A stretch of DNA of 64,000 nucleotides, taken from assembly GCF_037688875.1 (NCBI RefSeq), contig NZ_JAWDIE010000011.1, forward strand, positions 53,290-117,289, in the 5' to 3' direction. The notes beneath the pieces were generated by a model, which saw only the letters and a program-made list of their open reading frames with translations, had not been told where the DNA came from and did no database searches. Shown piece after piece: positions 51,401 through 58,097 of the stretch. Within the stretch, counting starts at the first letter, position 1, and each line of letters starts with the position of its first letter. Position numbers and translations under genes: made by a program. The DNA is from Amphibiibacter pelophylacis. Its GTDB lineage: Bacteria; Pseudomonadota; Gammaproteobacteria; Burkholderiales; Burkholderiaceae_C.

Positions 51401-54400
51401 GTTGTCCACGATGCCGCCCTGGGCATTGGCATCGGTCGAGCGCAGCTCGATCAGGTCAGAGCCCGACCCCTGGAAGGTGAAGCTGTGATGCGACCAGTTC
51501 ACGGTGTGCGTGTTCATCACGCCGATGGATTTGCCGTTGACCAAAACGGTGAGTTCGCTGTTGGTGCCCTCGGTCACACCGGCACGGGCGGAATAATCCA
51601 GCTCGAAGGTGTAGGTGGCACCGGCCTTGGTCGCGAAAGTGCGGCCCAGGGTGTTGACGCCCGGGTCGGATTCCACTTCCAGAACCTTGCGGCTCGGGTC
51701 GCTGGCGCCGTAATAGGTTTCGGGCAGGATTTCGGTGCGCGCAGTCACGTTCGGCGTGGCCGAGCTATACGCGCGCCAGCCCTGGGCTTCGCCGTCGTTC
51801 AGGTTCTCGAAGTAGTTGACATGGCCATGGGTGTTGGCCGACTGGGTGGTCACCGTCACGGTCTGGTTGACCGGGCCCCAGGTGGGCTGGTCGGTCACCG
51901 GCTTGATGTCGATGGTGGCGGTGCGCTCGGCCGTCGTCGCCGTGCCTTCCACGCCCTGGAACCTGAACTGCGCGTAATCGTTCTTCTCGTTGCCCACGCC
52001 CGGGGCGTTGAAGGCGGCAATGCCCGACTCGTTCGCGTCCGGCTTGAAGACCAGCTTGCCCGCGTCAATGTCGGTCTTGCTGATGGTTTCACCCACGGTC
52101 ACATTGTGGCCGTTGAACTGCAGCACGCCATCTGCCGGCAGGCTGGTCACCTTGATCGACGGCGTGCCCGAGCCGGTCACGCCAAACAGGTTCCAGGCCA
52201 GCGCCAGCGTCGTGTCTTCCACGCCCACGGTGGGGTGGGCGTTCAGCGTGGCCTGGTCAACCACGGTCAGGCTGGTGTCGCCGTTGATGGTGATGGTGAT
52301 GGCCTGCTCGGTGCCGTCCGTCGTCTTGATCTTGATGGTGTCGGTCAGCTTGTCGCCGGTGTTCAGGCTGGTGACGCCGGGCTTGCTCTGGTCCAGGGTG
52401 TAAGTCCAGTGGCCGCTGCCGTCCACCACCACCTTGCCGTAGGTGCCCGTGTAGGTGCCGGCGGTGGTGCCGCTCTGGTCGTGGTCCTTGTCCACCACGG
52501 TGAGGGTGCCCGTGGTCGTCACCACGCCGGTGTTGTTGTTCTCGGTGACCGAGGAGGTCGTCGTGCCCGTGATGGTGGGCACGTCGTTCACGCCCTTCAC
52601 CGTCACGGTGATGGTCGTCTCGGTGCCGTCCACGGTGTGGACCTTGAAGACTTCGGTTTTGGTCTCGTCCTGCTGCAGCGGCTGGGCCTTGGCGTTGTCC
52701 AGGGTGTACACCCAGCTGCCGTCGGCCTGCAGCACCAGCGAGCCGTAGGTGCCCGCCGTCGTGCCCGGGATCAGGGCCGATTCGCCGGTGTCCTTGTCCA
52801 CCACGGTCAGCTTGCCGCTGGTGCTCAGGGTGGTGTCTTCAATGACCGTGCCCGTCGCCGTGCCGGTGATGGTGGGGGCGTCGTTCACGCCCACCACCGT
52901 CACGACCACCTGGGTCTTGATGCCCGCCGTGGTCGTCAGATCATAGGTTTCGGTGATGGTCGCGTCCTTGGGCAGGGCCTGGACCTTGTCGGCGCTGTTG
53001 TTCAGCACATAGCGCCAGTTGCCAGCAGCATCCACCGTGAAGGTGCCGTAATCGGACGTTTTGGTGCCCGCCGGGAAGACCAGCGCCTGGCCGTTGGCGT
53101 CGTTGCCGGCCAGCTTGCCGGTGCCCACGTAGTTGTTGGAGTCTTCCACCAGCGTGACCTTGCCGTCGTTGACGGTCACGCCGGTGCTGGTGCCATTGAT
53201 GGTGATGGTGATGGGCTTCTCGGTGCCGTCCAGGGTGCGCACGACCACGGTGTCGGTCAGCTTCTGGCCGTTGAGCAGCGCCACCACGTCGGGGCGCTTG
53301 TTGTCCAGCGTGTACACCCAGTGGCCCTTGGCGTCCAGCGCGATGGTGCCGTACTGGCCCTGGTAGTTGCCCGCCGTGGTGCCGCTCTGGTCGTGGTCCT
53401 TGTCGACCACGGTCAGGGTGCCTTCGGCCGTCACAGGCGTAGCGGCACCGTTGTTCTCGGTGACCGTGGCCGTGCTGGTGCCCGTGATGGTGGGCACGTC
53501 GTTCACGCCGTTGATGGTGATGTTGACGGTGGTCGTCACTTCACCCGACGTGATGGTGTATTTCTCGGTGCGCACATCGCCCTGGGCCAGCGACTGCACG
53601 GCATCGCTGTCGTTCTTGAGCGTGTAGGTCCAGCTGCCATCCGCCTTCAGCACAAACGTGCCGTAAATGCTGTCCTGGGTGCCCGCCGGGAACACGACGG
53701 CGTTGCCCGACGCATCGGTGCCCACCAGCTTGCCGCTCTGCACGAAGGGCTGGGCGTCTTCGGTGAAGACCGCCTTGCCATCGTTGATGCTGACCGTCTG
53801 GTCAATGCCGCTGATGGTGATGGTGATCTTGCCCGTGCCCGTGCCGTCCTTGCTGACCACGTTGAAGGTCTCGTCAGCCGTGGCGCCCGCGCGCAGGTCC
53901 TTCACCGCCGCCAGCGAGTTGTCCAGCTGGTAGGTCCAGGTGCCGTCGGGCTGAAGGTGCAGCGTGCCGTAGGTGCCCTTGATCGTCGTATCGCCCGACA
54001 CGGTCGTGCCGTTGACCTTGCCCACGATGGCTTCGCCCGCGTCCACGTCCACCACGGTCAGCTTGCCGTTCAGGATGGTGGTCTGGCCTTCGGTCAGCTT
54101 GCCCGTTGCGCTGCTCACGGTGGCGATGTCGTTCACGCCGGTGATGGTCACGGTGATGGGGATGGGCGTCTTGCCGTCGCCCGCCGTCACATTGATGACG
54201 TCGGTGACCTTGACGCCGGCCGGCAGCGACTGCACGTTGGCGGCGCTGTTGTTCAGCGTGTACGTCCAGTGGCCGCTGGCGTCAATGGACAGCGAGCCGT
54301 AAGTGCCCTTCAGCCCCGTGGCGGCAACGGTACCGTTCTGGTAAGCCACGCCGTTCTTCAGATCGGGATCGACCACGTTGACGGTGCCCGTCACGGTCAG

Positions 54401-54790
54401 GGTCACGGCATCTTCAAAAATGGCGCCGCTGGTGGTGCCGGTGATGGTGGGGGCGTCGTCGGCGCCGACGATGTTCCAGGAGTAGTTGACGCGCGCGGTC
54501 TGGGTCAGGTTGGCCGGGTTGGCCAGCGTGTAGATCAGCGGGTAGGACGTCTGGGGGATGTAGAGGATTTCGCCCTTGGCATCCAGCTTGGGCGAGCCAT
54601 CGGCGTTTTTGTAGTACTCGGCTTGCGGCAGGGCCTTGTACAGCTCGTTACGCTGGTAGGTGCCCGTCAGGTCCGGGAGCAGCGTGTCCACACCATACGG
54701 ATGGGTCAGCGTGAACGAGCCATCAGCGTTGCGCGTGACGGTCAGGTCAGGCGACTGGGAGACAACGTTGGTCAGGATGTAGGTGGCCAT
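45431..54790 (-). CDS. Giant VCBS/SdrD-repeat surface protein with type I secretion target (adhesin 1)
   Basis: The product is 3119 residues and has no N-terminal signal peptide (MATYILTNVVSQSPDLTVTR). Order: seven VCBS repeats (about 110-843, NDVPTITGT starts), a cadherin-like stretch, a jelly-roll ligand-binding-like domain (YFENLNDGEAQGW), a PA14-like domain (about 1150-1320), two more VCBS repeats (1463-1670), seven SdrD/Cna-B-like repeats (about 1672-2522, SGSVWNDTNNDGIRQAGEAG), a variable Cna-B-like domain (2520-2628), and an EF-hand/dockerin-like calcium module (DTNHNGKID, DTNGDGYINVQD). Near 2877-2950 lies a type I secretion C-terminal target domain (GDALDLRNVVNLKD), then an unusual ~170-residue tail. 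It is probably exported by a type I ABC system not in this window and acts in adhesion or biofilm. AAGGA precedes the ATG. Confidence 0.9.
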   Translation of the reverse strand: MATYILTNVVSQSPDLTVTRNADGSFTLTHPYGVDTLLPDLTGTYQRNELYKALPQAEYYKNADGSPKLDAKGEILYIPQTSYPLIYTLANPANLTQTARVNYSWNIVGADDAPTITGTTSGAIFEDAVTLTVTGTVNVVDPDLKNGVAYQNGTVAATGLKGTYGSLSIDASGHWTYTLNNSAANVQSLPAGVKVTDVINVTAGDGKTPIPITVTITGVNDIATVSSATGKLTEGQTTILNGKLTVVDVDAGEAIVGKVNGTTVSGDTTIKGTYGTLHLQPDGTWTYQLDNSLAAVKDLRAGATADETFNVVSKDGTGTGKITITISGIDQTVSINDGKAVFTEDAQPFVQSGKLVGTDASGNAVVFPAGTQDSIYGTFVLKADGSWTYTLKNDSDAVQSLAQGDVRTEKYTITSGEVTTTVNITINGVNDVPTITGTSTATVTENNGAATPVTAEGTLTVVDKDHDQSGTTAGNYQGQYGTIALDAKGHWVYTLDNKRPDVVALLNGQKLTDTVVVRTLDGTEKPITITINGTSTGVTVNDGKVTLVEDSNNYVGTGKLAGNDANGQALVFPAGTKTSDYGTFTVDAAGNWRYVLNNSADKVQALPKDATITETYDLTTTAGIKTQVVVTVVGVNDAPTITGTATGTVIEDTTLSTSGKLTVVDKDTGESALIPGTTAGTYGSLVLQADGSWVYTLDNAKAQPLQQDETKTEVFKVHTVDGTETTITVTVKGVNDVPTITGTTTSSVTENNNTGVVTTTGTLTVVDKDHDQSGTTAGTYTGTYGKVVVDGSGHWTYTLDQSKPGVTSLNTGDKLTDTIKIKTTDGTEQAITITINGDTSLTVVDQATLNAHPTVGVEDTTLALAWNLFGVTGSGTPSIKVTSLPADGVLQFNGHNVTVGETISKTDIDAGKLVFKPDANESGIAAFNAPGVGNEKNDYAQFRFQGVEGTATTAERTATIDIKPVTDQPTWGPVNQTVTVTTQSANTHGHVNYFENLNDGEAQGWRAYSSATPNVTARTEILPETYYGASDPSRKVLEVESDPGVNTLGRTFATKAGATYTFELDYSARAGVTEGTNSELTVLVNGKSIGVMNTHTVNWSHHSFTFQGSGSDLIELRSTDANAQGGIVDNIALTSNAAYSSGLVREVWTGLNIPVSAGGVGADLNVVENAVESAGAANRTQNITDLSLASVPAGETSRVTGLIYLEKGHTYTFTGAADDSFRLEVGGVTTVASATYGTNGGRFSGTFTPTEDAWHTLTVFHRNESGPGSLDVNVSVDGGAAKDLNASNFALAKNLADLTSAGIQVSALQENASGEGGYYVSQKTSSTTTVTVVSDGTQPIEITTLENIPQDIPKLTPKFFDNDGSEVEKIFIKGLPAGFRLVDGQGHGYTITEANAAAGVPVYSNKGSASGNWDLSTLEVIPAKDFVGTVNAIAVATSQDVGDVEKHADLPIKLTWTPVDVVTLGTPAVITGTATGTVVEDTTLSTSGKLVVTDPDAGQAALIPGTQTGAYGSLVLQADGTWKYDLDNAKAQPLQQNETKTEVFQVHSVDGTESTITVTVKGVNDVPTITGTTTQTVTENNNTGVVTTTGKITVVDADHDQSGVTAGTYTGAYGKIIFGADGTWTYTLDQSKPAVTGLNDGQHLTDTITYRTLDGTQETITVNINGKSLPDTAAINGLVFKDLNDNGIRDTNDTGIAAVGVELRDAAGKLVATTTTDASGAYHFGNLAAGQYVVDFVQSSAALSGLKLVAANQGTDPTHNSDVTNIAANSTSVLALAQGQTLNNIDAGYAPPQVGTVSGTVWNDTNGDGIRQAGEAGIAGATVDLRIAGGTTSVGTTTTDANGNYSFTNVKAGNYFVDFAEDKAPLLGKTFSAANQGSDDSKDSDVTNATAGWTGNFALAAGGAVEHVDAGINTSRTSAITGLVFKDLNDNGIRDTNDTGIAAVGVELRQPDGTLVARTTTDASGAYSFTSLAAGQYVVDFVEGSAALNGLKLVAANQGSDATRNSDASNTDWNATGVLNLAQGQTLSNIDAGYAPPQKGTVSGTVWNDTNNDGIHQAGEAGIAGVVVDLRIAGGTTSVGQTTTDANGNYVFNNVTPGNYFVDFAEDKAPLVGRSFASALQGSDRSVDSDVTNYTAGWTGNFAVASGGSVEHIDAGIRPVPVASSVSGSVWNDTNNDGIRQAGEAGIAGVTVDLRIAGTRTSVGTTTTDANGNYTFSNVKEGSYFVDFAEDKAPLIGRSFTAAHQGSNTAVDSDVTNAQIGFTDDFTLKTGQSVEHIDAGIRPASSVSGSVWNDTNNDGIRQAGEAGIAGVTVDLRVAGTINSVATVTTDANGNYVFNNVKEGNYFVDFAEDKAPLIGRNFASGLQGSDRNVDSDVTNYVAGWTHDISVTSGNSVQHIDAGIRPILPNSVSGLVWLDSDNDRQFTAGEKGIAGVTAVLYATDDAGNAMNKVVATTTTDADGRYTFTNVPAGRYFVDFNESQLPSGARFYGGGASEIRDSSNSGWSSPFTLAQGQQVSIDAAASNVPQFGTIITKSSTPLGWGAYVELKDAVTQQVVRHYDYPNNTSNYTFNDVPPGQYYLIVRAAGMLAGGDIVDRWASSGAFYNTGSTAVFTVEGGQTYTKLFNAQSPIAIDLNEDGLINTVGVEHAGDHKFDLLGTGDKVKSGWLAKGDGFLVIDTNHNGKIDNVNEMFGGAIGQGFAKLAKFDTNGDGYINVQDKDFGELKVWVDANGDRITDPGELKTLAEVGIVAIKVGYEIAPGSDGTGNVVIEKSYAIRADGSHVLLGDVYFQLDSDNLSQANVDALANQAAASAEAVASLTEAERAAIGLAQSAALSGAQLEHGTSGSDVFAINLDSNGHLHAGTALLVKGFGTASIADGGDALDLRNVVNLKDGAAHSDYVSFEAVKDGSGTVVHIMSNGDGVETAAVLLQGVDLTAGGTLSDSAIVSQLENTGKLFLSGGKGVEVVSDSVATTPDASATDASTAVDTHHTALVDHGQALLADVLDIALGHAGADKAAADTSSLKGLLQAGESLHLADLLPTASNGQVDLTALLGGLPTGTTASDVSHAVQTVTTALADSSNSLHTVVTDALGALGGDPQQLVAELTRLGDQLKTQQQHS
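46905..47230 (-). other. AT-rich variable domain cassette inside adhesin 1
   Basis: This stretch encodes the Cna-B-like domain from FGTIITKSSTPLGWG to GGQTYTKLFNAQ. It is visibly less GC-rich than either side and uses A/T-ending codons (e.g. ATT ATT ACC) that the rest of the gene avoids. The paralogue has a different domain at the same position while both flanks match, so this looks like a swapped cassette. Confidence 0.65.
47226..49780 (-). repeat. Seven SdrD/Cna-B-like repeats in adhesin 1
   Basis: There are seven ~120-residue (~360-base) tandem repeats. Two are A-type (GLVFKDLNDNGIRDTNDTG) and five B-type (GSVWNDTNNDGIRQAGEAG), in the order A-B-A-B-B-B-B', each with a DNNGD-type calcium-binding start, a YFVDF strand and HIDAGI end. 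Several copies are nearly identical at the DNA level and are good recombination substrates. Confidence 0.85.
52262..54470 (-). repeat. VCBS repeat block of adhesin 1
   Basis: There are seven tandem VCBS repeats of about 100-110 residues, each running NDxPTITGT...GTLTVVDKD...YGxxxxxxxGxWTYTLDN...TDTxxxxTxDGT...ITITxxGV. Two further copies lie at about 49780-50400. Repeats 6 and 8, and 7 and 9, are close copies, indicating internal duplication of a two-repeat unit. Confidence 0.85.
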
Positions 54791-54878
54791 GCGTATTCCT
54801 TAAGAGAAAAACAGATTCAGCGTAAACGCCCGTGGTCGGGAAGATGGGCGCCATTGTGCCAAAGCTCGGCGCGCTTGT

Positions 54879-54895
54879 GTAACGTATTGCGCTAC
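54879..54895. promoter_or_regulatory. Imperfect inverted repeat upstream of adhesin 1
   Basis: GTAACG-N5-CGCTAC (one mismatch) lies about 90 bases upstream of the adhesin 1 ATG, in the 5' region where its promoter should be. It may bind a regulator, but no known consensus is matched and no confident -35/-10 pair was found. Confidence 0.25.
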
Positions 54896-54984
54896 CCGTT
54901 GCATTTTTTACAGACTGGCATCAACGCTGAGGTGTGGCTGTTGTGGGCGGCCACAGGGACGTGAACAATTCACGCCACAACCAT

Positions 54985-55008
54985 AAAAAAACCCGGGATC
55001 AACCCGGG
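54985..55008 (-). terminator. Terminator of acdS
   Basis: On the minus strand two CCCGGG blocks separated by TTGAT form a stem, followed by seven T residues (54985-54991). It lies 45 bases downstream of the acdS stop and before the adhesin 1 promoter region. Confidence 0.8.
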
Positions 55009-55052
55009 CTGGATCAGGGACAAGCCGCCGTGGCAGGCCGCCACGTGCAACG

Positions 55053-56069
55053 TCAGCCGTTACGGAACAGGAAGCTGTAGGCGTTGAGCGCAGGCACGCC
55101 GCCCAGGTGGGCGTACAGCACGCGCGATCCGGCCGGGAACTCGCCGTTGCGCACGCGCGCTATCATGCCGTGCATGGATTTGCCCTCGTACACCGGGTCG
55201 GTCAGCATGCCTTCCTGACGGGCGCACAGGCGGATGGCTTCCAGCGTGCCCTCGCTGGGCAGACCGTACTCGGGGCCGCCGTAGCGCGTGTCCAGCACCA
55301 CATCGGCGGCGGTGATGTCGCGGCCCAGTTCGACCATTTTGGCGGTGTTCTGGGCAATGCGCAGAATCTGGGCGTGCGTGGCCTCGGGCTTGGCCGAAGC
55401 GTCGATGCCGATCACGTGGTCGGCGCGGCCGTCCGCCGCAAAACCCACCACCATGCCGGCCTGGGTGCTGCCTGTGACGGCGCACACCACGATGTAATCG
55501 AACTTGAAGCCCAGTTCGGCCTCCTGGGCGCGCACCTCTTCGGCGAAGCCGACAAAGCCCAGGCCGCCCTTGGGGTGCTCGGAGCAGCCCGCCGGAATCG
55601 GGAAGGGTTTGCCGCCGCGCTGGCGCACGGATTCCATGGCCTGCTCCCAGCTGGGGCGGATGCCGATGTCGAACCCGGCGGCGTCCAGCGTGACCTCGGC
55701 GCCCATGATGCGCGACATCTCGATGTTGCCCACGCGGTCGTACACCGCATCGCTGTAGTTCACCCAGTTTTCCTGGACCAGCACGCACTTCATGCCCAGG
55801 TGCGCGGCCACGGCAGCGACCTGGCGCGTCTGGTTGGACTGGATGCCGCCGATAGACACCAGCGTGTCGTAGCCCCCGGCGATGGCGTCAGGGATCAGGT
55901 ATTCCAGCTTGCGCGTCTTGTTGCCGCCAAAGGCCAGGCCGGAATTGCAGTCCTCGCGCTTGGCGAAGAGCTCGACCTTGCCGCCCAGATGGGCCGAAAG
56001 CCGCTTGAGCGGCTGGATGGGCGTGGGGCCGAATGTGAGCGGATAGCGGTCAAACTGGGTCAGATTCAT
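55053..56069 (-). CDS. acdS: 1-aminocyclopropane-1-carboxylate (ACC) deaminase
   Basis: AcdS is a PLP enzyme that converts ACC, the plant ethylene precursor, to 2-oxobutyrate and ammonia. The 338-residue protein carries PLP-lysine K51 (FGGNKTRKLEYLIP), S78 (GGIQSNQTRQ), Y268 and Y294. The two positions that separate true ACC deaminase from D-cysteine desulfhydrase are in the ACC deaminase state: E295 (VYEGKSMHGM) and L322 (YAHLGGVPALN). A gap of 34 bases separates the start from the hda stop, so it may be co-transcribed with hda. No Lrp-type acdR regulator gene is adjacent. Confidence 0.95.
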   Translation of the reverse strand: MNLTQFDRYPLTFGPTPIQPLKRLSAHLGGKVELFAKREDCNSGLAFGGNKTRKLEYLIPDAIAGGYDTLVSIGGIQSNQTRQVAAVAAHLGMKCVLVQENWVNYSDAVYDRVGNIEMSRIMGAEVTLDAAGFDIGIRPSWEQAMESVRQRGGKPFPIPAGCSEHPKGGLGFVGFAEEVRAQEAELGFKFDYIVVCAVTGSTQAGMVVGFAADGRADHVIGIDASAKPEATHAQILRIAQNTAKMVELGRDITAADVVLDTRYGGPEYGLPSEGTLEAIRLCARQEGMLTDPVYEGKSMHGMIARVRNGEFPAGSRVLYAHLGGVPALNAYSFLFRNG

Positions 56070-56103
56070 GCGGGTCTCCGGGGCTGTAAAAATGGTCTGA
56101 CCA

Positions 56104-56877
56104 TCATAGCCCAGACAGCGGGTCGGTCAGCGGCCCGGCCTGCGCCAGCCACTGCCGCAGCATCGGCCGCGTGATGGCGCGGTGCTGCGACAGCGTCCAC
56201 TCGTCCAGCTGGACCAGCACACCGCGCAGCACCGACAGGCGGCACGGCAGGCGGGCCAGCATGTCGGACAGCACCTCGGGCGGCAGGTGCAGGCCGCGCT
56301 CGTCAGCCAGATCCTGCAGGATGCGCGCCATGTCGGCCTCGCCCGGCGGCTGCCAGGCGCACACGGTGCCCGACGCCAGGCGGGTGCGCACGTCGTCGCG
56401 CAGCGCCAGACGGCCCGGCGCGGGCTGAGCGCTGCCCACCCAGGTGCCGCCCGCCGACCAGACCTGGCCCATCAGTGCGAACAGGGTCTCCTGGCGGGCG
56501 CGCGCGGCCACGCCGTCGCCCTGTACGGCGTCCAGACCGTCAAAAAACAGCACGCGCCAGTGCGGCTGGCGCACTGGCGTCCAGTCGGCGCGCGGGTCAA
56601 ACCAGGCGCAACCCACGCCGCGCGACTGCAGTTCGGCGTACAGCGCGCGCAGCACATGCGTCTTGCCACTGCCCTGCGGCCCGCAGACAAACAGCGGGCT
56701 GACCACGCTGGAGGCGTCAGCGTCAGGCCCGGCAGGCAGATCGTCCAGCCACTGCAGCACCTGCTGCAGCGCCAGGGCGTTGGGGCCGGGGCGCAGCGTG
56801 GCCAGGCGGGGTTCGGTCTCGGGCAGCAGCGGCAGGTTGAGCTGGCGCTGAGGCCGCTGGCCCACGGCGTCAGGCAT
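56104..56877 (-). CDS. hda: DnaA regulatory inactivator Hda-like ATPase
   Basis: This ~257-residue DnaA-related protein resembles Hda, which with the sliding clamp stimulates DnaA-ATP hydrolysis after initiation. The N-terminus carries the clamp-binding motif QLNLPL (about residues 12-17). Walker A GPQGSGKTHVLRAL, a Walker B-like VLFFDGLDAVQ and the sensor-type C-terminal region LPCRLSVLRGVLVQLDEW follow. It is shorter than DnaA and lacks the C-terminal DNA-binding domain. The ATG at 56877 is preferred over a GTG at 56886. It overlaps the upstream membrane protein gene by 8 bases. Confidence 0.85.
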   Translation of the reverse strand: MPDAVGQRPQRQLNLPLLPETEPRLATLRPGPNALALQQVLQWLDDLPAGPDADASSVVSPLFVCGPQGSGKTHVLRALYAELQSRGVGCAWFDPRADWTPVRQPHWRVLFFDGLDAVQGDGVAARARQETLFALMGQVWSAGGTWVGSAQPAPGRLALRDDVRTRLASGTVCAWQPPGEADMARILQDLADERGLHLPPEVLSDMLARLPCRLSVLRGVLVQLDEWTLSQHRAITRPMLRQWLAQAGPLTDPLSGL

Positions 56878-58057
56878 CACGGCCACTGGGATTGCGGCGC
56901 GACGGGTTTACGGCGTCAGCACCGCCTGGCCTGTCGTTGTCAGCATCGTCCTGCGTGTCATCGCCCGTGTAAATATCGCTGGCCAGGTACCAGCCGCTGG
57001 CACGGCGCAGCGCCACCAGCAGCACGGCGCTGGCGGGCAGCGCGATCAGCACGCCGGTGAAGCCCAGCAGGTGGCCAAACGCCATCAGCGCAAAAAGTAC
57101 CGCCACCGGGCTCATGCCCAGGCGCTCGCCCACCAGGCGCGGGGTCAGCACAAAGCTTTCCAGCAGCTGGCCGGTGATGAACACACCGATCACCCCCGCC
57201 ACCGTGCCCCAGCCTGTGGCGTCCAGCAGCGCGGACAGCGTCGCCAGCAGAATGCCCAGGCCCGGTCCCACATAAGGAATGAAGAAGGCCAGACCCGTGA
57301 ACACGCCCACGGGCAGCGCCACGCTCAGGCCGACCATGGACCAGCCGATGGAAAAGTAGGCCGCCAGCACCAGCATCAGGCTGAGCTGGCCGCGCAGATA
57401 CTGCCCCAGCGCCTCGTTGGATTCGGCCATGAAGGACTGCACCGCAGGCAGCCAGCGCGGCGGCACCAGGCGTTTGGCCTTGGCTGACAGCGTGGCGAAA
57501 TCGGCCAGGATGAAGAAGGTGACCAGCGGAATCAGCACCGCATTGCCCAGCACCGACAGCGCCACCCCGCTGCCCGTCCGCAGCCAGGCCAGGCCCTGGG
57601 TCATCCAGCCCTCGGAATTGACCTGGAAATGCTCCAGCACCAGGCGGCGCACGCCCGCGACGTCGATCTGCACGTCCAGCCCCAGACGCTGTAGCAGCGG
57701 CGCCACGGTGTCGTTGAAACGCTCGGCCAGCAGCGGCACCTGCGTCACCAGCTTGGGCACCTGCGTCATCACCACTGGCACCAGCAGCAGAAAAAGCGAC
57801 AGCAGCGACAGGATGACCAGCACCAGCACGCCGACCACCGCCAGCGAGGGCGGCACCCGCCGCGCCACCAGGGCACGAACGGCCGGCTGCAGCACATAGG
57901 CCAGCACCACGCCGACCACAAAAGGCGTGAGGATGGGCGCCAGCAGCCACAGCAACCACAGCGTCAGGACGATCAAGGCCAGCCAGGTCCAGGTGGCGCG
58001 GCTGTTCCAGCCCGGCGGAAACAGGCTGTGCCGGGAGGGTCGGGGCTCGGGGCTCAT
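56870..58057 (-). CDS. AI-2E/PerM family membrane protein
   Basis: This 395-residue inner-membrane protein belongs to the AI-2 exporter (TqsA/PerM/YdgG) family. It has about seven to eight membrane segments, starting WTWLALIVLTLWLLWLLAPI, and family segments such as YLRGQLSLMLVLAAYFSIGW, FIPYVGPGLGILLATLSALL and LTPRLVGERLGMSPVAV. The start MSPEPRPSRHS is preferred; the open frame extends ~45 residues farther without typical features. The C-terminal tail is Asp/Asn-rich. The transported substrate is unknown; in Burkholderiales, a PerM-type gene is often next to hda. Confidence 0.88.
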   Translation of the reverse strand: MSPEPRPSRHSLFPPGWNSRATWTWLALIVLTLWLLWLLAPILTPFVVGVVLAYVLQPAVRALVARRVPPSLAVVGVLVLVILSLLSLFLLLVPVVMTQVPKLVTQVPLLAERFNDTVAPLLQRLGLDVQIDVAGVRRLVLEHFQVNSEGWMTQGLAWLRTGSGVALSVLGNAVLIPLVTFFILADFATLSAKAKRLVPPRWLPAVQSFMAESNEALGQYLRGQLSLMLVLAAYFSIGWSMVGLSVALPVGVFTGLAFFIPYVGPGLGILLATLSALLDATGWGTVAGVIGVFITGQLLESFVLTPRLVGERLGMSPVAVLFALMAFGHLLGFTGVLIALPASAVLLVALRRASGWYLASDIYTGDDTQDDADNDRPGGADAVNPSRRNPSGRDA

Positions 58058-58097
58058 GCGGGCAACTCCAGCAAAGGCAGGATGGTTAAAAGGGCAG

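Noticed and set aside
45431..54790. Classical RTX toxin assignment for adhesin 1
   Set aside because: No tandem GGxGxDxUx nonapeptide repeats were seen; the calcium-binding part is EF-hand/dockerin-like and the bulk is VCBS and SdrD-type repeats.
44540..54964. A 3474-residue open frame on the plus strand opposite adhesin 1
   Set aside because: It is antisense to a well-supported gene; the high GC and repeat structure of adhesin 1 keep the opposite frame free of stops. The translation is low-complexity, repetitive and has no recognisable domain or start signal.
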